This document shows positions 59,286 to 64,000 of a DNA stretch of 64,000 nt, in pieces (the stretch's first letter is position 1; every line of letters begins with the position of its first letter). Source of the stretch: Ensifer canadensis. GTDB lineage: Bacteria; Pseudomonadota; Alphaproteobacteria; Rhizobiales; Rhizobiaceae. The stretch lies in assembly GCF_017488845.2 (NCBI RefSeq), contig NZ_CP083370.1, positions 1,798,001 to 1,862,000 of the forward strand, given 5' to 3'. The notes beneath the pieces are model-generated. The model was not told where the DNA came from. It was given only the letters and a program-made list of their open reading frames with translations, and did no database searches. A program made the position numbers and the translations under genes.

Positions 59286-61358
59286 ATGCGCATCGAAGGC
59301 ACTTCCGAAATCGAGACCAACATGACCGAAGCCGCGCACAAGGATCCCCTCGTTCTGTTCATGCCATCGGGCAAGCGCGGCCGCTTCCCGGTCGGCACGC
59401 CGGTTCTCGATGCCGCCCGCTCGCTCGGGGTCTATGTCGAAAGTGTTTGCGGCGGCCGCGCCACCTGCGGGCGCTGTCAGATCGAGGTGCAGGAAGGCAA
59501 CTTCGCCAAGCACAAGATCGTCTCCTCCAACGACCATATTTCGCCTGTTGGCCCGAAGGAACAGCGCTACGCCTCCGTGCGCGAACTGCCTGACGGTCGC
59601 CGGCTTTCCTGTTCCGCCCAGATTCTCGGCGATCTCGTCATCGACGTGCCGCAGGATACCGTCATCAACGCCCAGGTGGTGCGCAAGGCCGCAAGCGACC
59701 GGGTGATCGAGCGCAACGCCGCCATCCAGCTTTGCTATGTCGAGGTCGATGAGCCCGACATGCACAAGCCGCTCGGCGATCTCGACCGGCTGAAGGTGAT
59801 GCTGGAGAAGGACTGGGGCTGGAAGGACCTGCTGATCGCGCCGCACCTGATTCCGCAGGTCCAGGGCATCCTGCGCAAGGGCAATTGGGCCGTGACCGCC
59901 GCCATCCACCGCGACATGGACAGTTCACGCCCCTTCATCGTCGGCCTGTGGCCGGGCCTCAAGAACGAGGCCTATGGCGTTGCCTGCGACATCGGCTCGA
60001 CGACGATCGCCATGCATCTCGTCTCGCTGCTCTCCGGCCGTATCGTCGGCTCCTCGGGCACCTCGAACCCGCAGATCCGCTTCGGCGAGGATCTGATGAG
60101 CCGCGTCTCCTATGTGATGATGAATCCCGATGGCCGCGAGGCGATGACCAAGGCGGTGCGCGAGGCGGTCAACGGCCTGATCGGCAAGGTCTGCGCCGAA
60201 GGTGAGGTCGACCGCCACGACATCCTCGACATGGTCTTCGTCGGCAACCCGATCATGCACCACCTGTTCCTTGGCATCGACCCGACCGAGCTCGGCCAGG
60301 CGCCGTTTGCGCTCGCTGTCTCCGGCGCGCTGCAATATTGGGCGCACGAGATCGACATCGACGTCAACCGCGGCGCCCGGCTCTACATGCTGCCCTGCAT
60401 CGCCGGCCATGTCGGCGCCGATGCCGCCGGCGCCACGCTGTCGGAAGGCCCTTACCGGCAGGACAAGATGATGCTGCTCGTCGATGTCGGCACCAATGCC
60501 GAGATCGTGCTCGGCAACAAGGATCGCGTCGTTGCCGCCTCCTCGCCCACCGGCCCGGCCTTCGAAGGGGCTGAAATCTCCTCCGGCCAGCGTGCCGCAC
60601 CGGGCGCGATCGAGCGCGTGCGCATTGATCCCGAGACGCTCGAGCCGCGGTTCCGCGTCATCGGCGTCGACAAATGGTCTGATGAGGACGGCTTTGCCGA
60701 GGCGGCCGCCGCCGTTGGCGTCACCGGCATCTGCGGCTCGGCGATCATCGAAATCGTCGCGGAGATGTATCTCTCAGGCATCATCTCGCAGGATGGCGTC
60801 GTCGATGGCGCGATGGCGGCGAAAAGCCCGCGCATCATCCCGAACGGCCGCACCTTCTCCTACCTGCTGCACGAGGGCCAGCAGCGCATCACCGTGACGC
60901 AGAACGATATCCGCGCCATCCAGCTCGCCAAGGCGGCGCTCTATGCCGGCATCAAGCTGCTGATGGAAAAGCTGGATATCGACCATGTCGACACCATCCG
61001 CTTTGCCGGGGCCTTCGGTTCCTTCATCGATCCGAAATACGCCATGGTGCTGGGCCTGATCCCGGACTGCGACCTCGACGAGGTGAAGGCCGTCGGCAAC
61101 GCCGCCGGCACCGGCGCGCTGATGGCGCTCCTGAACCGCGGCCACCGTCGCGAGATCGAGCAAACCGTCAGCAAAATCGAGAAGATAGAGACCGCTCTTG
61201 AATCAAAATTTCAGGAGCATTTCATCAACGCGATGGCAATGCCGAACAAGGTCGACGCCTTCCCGAAACTGTCTGCAGTCGTCACCCTGCCGGAGCGCAA
61301 GGTGGCGGCAGATGATGGCGAGGGCGGCGGCAGACGGCGGAGGCGTAGCCGGGAGTAG
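59286..61358 (+). CDS. Corrinoid-protein reductive activator (RACE/RamA-like, ASKHA domain)
   Basis: 690 residues. An N-terminal plant-type [2Fe-2S] domain (Cys55, Cys61, Cys64 in CGGRATCGRC, and Cys109) is followed by a linker and an ASKHA ATPase domain (CDIGSTTIAMHL at about 234; LLVDVGTNAEIVLGNKD; FAGAFGSFIDP). It uses ATP to reduce inactive Co(II) corrinoid back to Co(I). The N-terminal ferredoxin type matches bacterial RACE proteins rather than archaeal RamA. C-terminus ends in an acidic then Arg-rich tail (GGGRRRRRSRE). Start at 59286, or ATG at 59322. Confidence 0.93.
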   Translation: MRIEGTSEIETNMTEAAHKDPLVLFMPSGKRGRFPVGTPVLDAARSLGVYVESVCGGRATCGRCQIEVQEGNFAKHKIVSSNDHISPVGPKEQRYASVRELPDGRRLSCSAQILGDLVIDVPQDTVINAQVVRKAASDRVIERNAAIQLCYVEVDEPDMHKPLGDLDRLKVMLEKDWGWKDLLIAPHLIPQVQGILRKGNWAVTAAIHRDMDSSRPFIVGLWPGLKNEAYGVACDIGSTTIAMHLVSLLSGRIVGSSGTSNPQIRFGEDLMSRVSYVMMNPDGREAMTKAVREAVNGLIGKVCAEGEVDRHDILDMVFVGNPIMHHLFLGIDPTELGQAPFALAVSGALQYWAHEIDIDVNRGARLYMLPCIAGHVGADAAGATLSEGPYRQDKMMLLVDVGTNAEIVLGNKDRVVAASSPTGPAFEGAEISSGQRAAPGAIERVRIDPETLEPRFRVIGVDKWSDEDGFAEAAAAVGVTGICGSAIIEIVAEMYLSGIISQDGVVDGAMAAKSPRIIPNGRTFSYLLHEGQQRITVTQNDIRAIQLAKAALYAGIKLLMEKLDIDHVDTIRFAGAFGSFIDPKYAMVLGLIPDCDLDEVKAVGNAAGTGALMALLNRGHRREIEQTVSKIEKIETALESKFQEHFINAMAMPNKVDAFPKLSAVVTLPERKVAADDGEGGGRRRRRSRE

Positions 61359-61412
61359 GGCCGAAAAGAAGCAAGCGGACACACTGCGCCCTTTAGAATG
61401 GTCTTCAGCGCA

Positions 61413-61844
61413 TCAACGTATGACGTCCATCAGCGTCCTGCGCAGCGGCCCGCCGCGTTCGTCATGAACCACGAGGGAGACCGTCTCGAACAGAACGTCG
61501 ATCGTGACGTCGTGGAAGGATATGATCCAAAATCGTGGACTGAGGACTTCCCACCGGGCTGTTTCCTCGCCACCAGAGACTTCATTGAACGCCCACGGAA
61601 GGACCGGGTATCTGCATCCTGGCAGGCCATCGACATTCATCGGCGTGACTCGGAAATCGATAACGTCACCGAACCTCAGGACCACGTTGCCACCGCCAAC
61701 CGGGGGCGAGGTCTCGTAGCAAACCAGGGCGTCAATGCCGTCATAGAACACTACGGGGTTTGCGACTGATCCCAATTCGGGAAAAGCCTCCAATGGCGTT
61801 GATACCTGCATAATTGATCGCGCGTTGCTTCGGTTGAACGTCAT
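61413..61844 (-). CDS. Hypothetical protein
   Basis: 143 residues (or 132 from ATG 61811), soluble and beta-rich in appearance: PVVFYDGIDALVCYETSP, NVVLRFGDVIDFRVTPMNVD and RFWIISFHDVTIDVLFETVS. No known family. It converges with the activator gene (54 bases between stops). No strong ribosome site at either start. Confidence 0.55.
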   Translation of the reverse strand: MTFNRSNARSIMQVSTPLEAFPELGSVANPVVFYDGIDALVCYETSPPVGGGNVVLRFGDVIDFRVTPMNVDGLPGCRYPVLPWAFNEVSGGEETARWEVLSPRFWIISFHDVTIDVLFETVSLVVHDERGGPLRRTLMDVIR

Positions 61845-61922
61845 GGCATGCTTGCGTTCAAGTCACTGCATAGTCAAATGTTTTGGCCCAACGGCAAGTG
61901 AGGGCGGTGACAGTGCCAAGCA

Positions 61923-61969
61923 TCCCTCCCCCCGCCTGCGGGGGAAGGTGCCGGCAAGCGGATGAGGGC
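61923..61969. repeat. CCCTTCTCCCCGC hairpin repeat, copy 2 (diverged)
   Basis: TCCCTCCCCCCGCCTGCGGGGGAAGG then TGCCGGCAAGCGGATGAGGG (given in parts), same layout as 41653-41735, with the stem changed but still pairing. Confidence 0.7.
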
Positions 61970-62021
61970 TGCAACAACGCACCAGGGAGCGCGTTCGAGA
62001 AAGGCGGTGACGCTTAGAATC

Positions 62022-62489
62022 TCACGCGGCCCTCGCCGCAAATGCCCCCAGCAGTCCCGTCCATCCATCTTCTGAATCAAGCGCCACGCGGGCTTCATTC
62101 GCCTTCGCACCATAATTGGCGAGATCGCGATGTTCGAGCAGTACGGTGGTGCCGCCATCGACTGCGGGCTCGAAGATGACCTCCACCGCGGTCTCAAACT
62201 CCGGATCGAACACCCAGTCGGCATTCAGTTGCCAGGCAAGGAGGATGCGCCTCGGCCGCTCGCAGGCAAGCACCCGCCCCCATTCCTTCTCCTCGCCGCC
62301 ATTGCCGATTTCGTACCAGCGGCCGCCCGCAAACGGCTCGACCACGACGGTCCTCTGTCCGCTTGCCGTCAGGCTATGGCTCTTCAGCCACCATTCGCCC
62401 ATGCCGGCGACGAAGATGTCGAAGGCGCGCTCCGGCGTCGCGCGGACTGTCACGGTTTTGCGCACAGGGGCAGGCTCGATGTGATGCAT
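62022..62489 (-). CDS. SRPBCC (AHSA1-like) domain protein
   Basis: 155 residues, START-like helix-grip fold: VTVRATPERAFDIFVAGMGE, GGRWYEIGNGGEEKEWGRVL, PRRILLAWQLNADWVFDPEF and GGTTVLLEHRDLANYG. ATG at 62489 has GGGAG 8 bases upstream; the open frame to 62687 overlaps the regulator gene and is not used. Encoded 53 bases after an ArsR-type regulator on the same strand, a common pairing. Confidence 0.85.
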   Translation of the reverse strand: MHHIEPAPVRKTVTVRATPERAFDIFVAGMGEWWLKSHSLTASGQRTVVVEPFAGGRWYEIGNGGEEKEWGRVLACERPRRILLAWQLNADWVFDPEFETAVEVIFEPAVDGGTTVLLEHRDLANYGAKANEARVALDSEDGWTGLLGAFAARAA

Positions 62490-62541
62490 TTCACAAACTC
62501 CCGTTTGCCTCATGGACCGCACCACAAACCATGCCGATATG

Positions 62542-62853
62542 TCAGATGGCTTCGTCGCGGTCCGCCACTGCCTTGAGGGCGGCGAGTTGATCACCCCAGA
62601 AGCGATCGAGCCATTGCCGCAGCGGACCAAGGCCAGCGGGGTCGATCGAATAGATACGGCGCGTGCCTGAAGGCGTGTCGTGAACAAGGCCCGCCTCTTT
62701 CAACACTTTCAGGTGCTGCGATATTGCCGGCTGCGACACCGGCAACGACCGTGCGAGATCGGCAACCGAGCAACGACCGGTACCCAGCCTCTCGAAAATC
62801 TGGCGCCGCGTCGGGTCTGCCAACGCCGCAAGCACTCTGCCTTCATAAGTCAT
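62542..62853 (-). CDS. ArsR-family transcriptional regulator
   Basis: 103 residues, winged helix: LADPTRRQIFERLGTGRCSV, DLARSLPVSQPAISQHLKVL and KEAGLVHDTPSGTRRIYSID. The SdpR-like subgroup without metal-binding CxC in the recognition helix. It probably controls itself and the SRPBCC gene through the inverted repeat just upstream (62862-62877). Confidence 0.9.
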   Translation of the reverse strand: MTYEGRVLAALADPTRRQIFERLGTGRCSVADLARSLPVSQPAISQHLKVLKEAGLVHDTPSGTRRIYSIDPAGLGPLRQWLDRFWGDQLAALKAVADRDEAI

Positions 62854-62861
62854 TACTTATT

Positions 62862-62877
62862 ATAAGCCTACGCTTAT
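62862..62877. promoter_or_regulatory. Likely ArsR-type operator
   Basis: ATAAGC-CTAC-GCTTAT is a perfect inverted repeat 9 bases before the regulator's start; its arms recur nearby (ACTTATTATAAG, TTCATAAGT), which suggests a dense binding region overlapping the promoter. Confidence 0.65.
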
Positions 62878-63038
62878 GGAAGGGCAAGCACCGCTTGAGC
62901 CCGGCGGCAAGACAGCGGGATTGGCACAATGGAACGGCACAAAGTCATGCTGTTTCATGGCGATAAGCTGCGAACGTGATTCAAAATATCAGCAGCGGGT
63001 CGGCGCGCTTCACCATCGGACCGAACGTGCTGCGCCCT

Positions 63039-63692
63039 CTACCCACCAAGCGCGATCGTCACTGCGACAAGTACGGCACCGATCGCTGCCATGGCGAAGG
63101 CCATCGGCCAGGGGCTTCGCCCCATATAGCTGCCGAGCCGTGCTCCGACGATAAAAAGCATGATGAGCGCGATGGCGTTCGAAACGCGCATGGCGACGTC
63201 GATCTGCTCGATGAACAGGAAGGGAATGCTCGGCGGCAGCGTCGAGATGACGACGAGCGCGAAGATGGCAAGCGCGGCCTTGAGGTCTCCGCCTGTGACC
63301 ACGGAATGCTGACCGTTGGACGGCAAGGCCCGTACGCGCAGAAGCAGCGCCTCGATTTCGCTTTGCGCTGACACCAACCTGATATCATCAGGGAGGTTGT
63401 CGAGAAAGATCTGGCGGGCGCGATCGAGAGGTTCGCGCTGCAGAGCGTCGACCAGGCCGCGACGTCGCACCCGCTCGACCGCGGTCGTTACCACATGCAT
63501 GACGCCATCGACGATGCCCCAGGCCAGATTGCAGCCGAAAGCGGCGACAAGCACCGCATTCACTTTCTCGCCGCCACCGACGGCCGCACTCATCGTACCG
63601 GTGAAGGACAGCGCCATCAGCAGCCCGAAAATGATCTCCGAGAGGCGATCGATCGGATCCAAAATGCGTCGCGACTGGTCATCTCGCGCCAT
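63039..63692 (-). CDS. VIT1/CCC1-like membrane protein
   Basis: 217 residues, about five helices. The start (DPIDRLSEIIFGLLMALSFT then GTMSAAVGG) resembles the VIT/CCC1 iron and manganese transporter family, and FGCNLAWGIVDGVMHV is a family-like helix. A soluble 60-residue middle segment follows. The family assignment is tentative; the metal ligands are not obvious. Confidence 0.65.
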   Translation of the reverse strand: MARDDQSRRILDPIDRLSEIIFGLLMALSFTGTMSAAVGGGEKVNAVLVAAFGCNLAWGIVDGVMHVVTTAVERVRRRGLVDALQREPLDRARQIFLDNLPDDIRLVSAQSEIEALLLRVRALPSNGQHSVVTGGDLKAALAIFALVVISTLPPSIPFLFIEQIDVAMRVSNAIALIMLFIVGARLGSYMGRSPWPMAFAMAAIGAVLVAVTIALGG

Positions 63693-63754
63693 GGCACGCC
63701 TTCCCCTTGCGCCGAGATCAACGCATGACGATCGGGTCGCTTTCGGCCGGTTTG

Positions 63755-64000
63755 TCAGGCAACCGCTGTTGCAAGCCGCGCCTCTCCCGACTGGATCCTC
63801 AGTTCCGCGAATGCGTCGCGAACATGATCTGCGACAGCCAGCACCGGCGCCGGCGCATCGTCGATCACCTGCAAGCCGATGTCGTAATGGCCGAGATCCG
63901 GTAGGCCGTCACGCTCGCCGAGCTGCACCATCTCACCCTGGACGAGGTAGCGCGGCAGCGGGGCAATCGCGAGGCCCGCGAGCACGGCGGCACGCTGGCC
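63755..64000 (-). CDS. LysR-family regulator, C-terminal part, runs off the right edge
   Basis: The minus-strand frame reads QRAAVLAGLAIAPLPRYLVQ, then GEMVQLGERDGLPDLGHYDI and PAPVLAVADHVRDAF before the stop at 63755. The 'GLGIALLPRYLV' style segment is typical of LysR substrate-binding domains. The HTH and promoter lie outside the window. Confidence 0.75.
   Translation of the reverse strand, partial: GQRAAVLAGLAIAPLPRYLVQGEMVQLGERDGLPDLGHYDIGLQVIDDAPAPVLAVADHVRDAFAELRIQSGEARLATAVA

Noticed and set aside
1..64000. CRISPR arrays, prophage, integrases or rRNA operons
   Set aside because: No regularly spaced repeats, phage structural genes, integrase or rRNA-like sequence were seen on reading the window.

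Overview
The window looks like a chromosomal segment of an alpha-proteobacterium of the Rhizobiales, most likely Sinorhizobium/Ensifer. The evidence is high GC, the AcpXL very-long-chain fatty acid cassette for lipid A, FnrN with anaeroboxes, the aerobic cobalamin route (CobN/CobW/CobE types), ChoXWV next to Bmt, and rhizobial mosaic palindromes in the intergenic gaps. The genus is inferred from remembered gene content and order; no database search was run. No tRNA, rRNA, CRISPR array, prophage or intact insertion sequence was seen.

Layout. (1) 1-6.3 kb: a partial unknown gene, then a minus-strand operon acpXL-fabZ-ketosynthase-ketosynthase-alcohol dehydrogenase-lpxXL that makes the C28 lipid A acyl chain and attaches it. 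(2) 6.3-9.2 kb: divergent hemN and fnrN with two FNR boxes between them, then a small YkuD transpeptidase. (3) 9.4-29 kb: cobalamin biosynthesis in three blocks: cobE-A-B-C-D; cobP-W-N-O plus an EamA transporter behind a cobalamin riboswitch; and cobQ. Between them lie a TSUP permease, an IS110-family remnant, an adenylate cyclase/TolB/TPR protein and a SAM methyltransferase. (4) 30.3-41.2 kb: choXWV choline importer, a D,D-carboxypeptidase, two envelope polysaccharide genes, bmt (betaine-homocysteine methyltransferase), and an aminotransferase with a YheO-type regulator. (5) 41.3-48.3 kb: a patchy segment with composite palindromic repeats, an ECF sigma factor/VWA-protein pair, a frameshifted outer-membrane protein gene and a decayed DUF1254 gene. 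(6) 48.3-61.4 kb: a corrinoid- and folate-dependent methyl-transfer system: ferredoxin-like protein, MttB-family methyltransferase, corrinoid protein, DUF1638 protein, formyltransferase-like protein, 'virulence factor' family protein, Cys-rich MTHFR C-terminal protein, MetF-like reductase, methyl-THF:corrinoid methyltransferase, an unknown 115-residue protein and a RACE/RamA-like corrinoid activator. (7) 61.4-64 kb: small regulatory and membrane genes and a partial LysR regulator.

How they fit together. ChoXWV would import choline, a precursor of glycine betaine. Bmt passes one betaine methyl group to homocysteine. The MttB/corrinoid system could move methyl groups from a quaternary amine to tetrahydrofolate, where MetF-like and formyl-transfer proteins could oxidise or use them. 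The cob genes supply the corrinoid. This linkage, the unassigned proteins in the cluster and the Arg/Gly-rich tails on several of its enzymes are the most interesting part of the window. Substrates are inferred from family and context.

Several small genes are annotated that a length cut-off would miss: an entericidin-like lipoprotein (51954-52112), a 40-residue membrane protein (53504-53626) and a small secreted protein (15962-16156).
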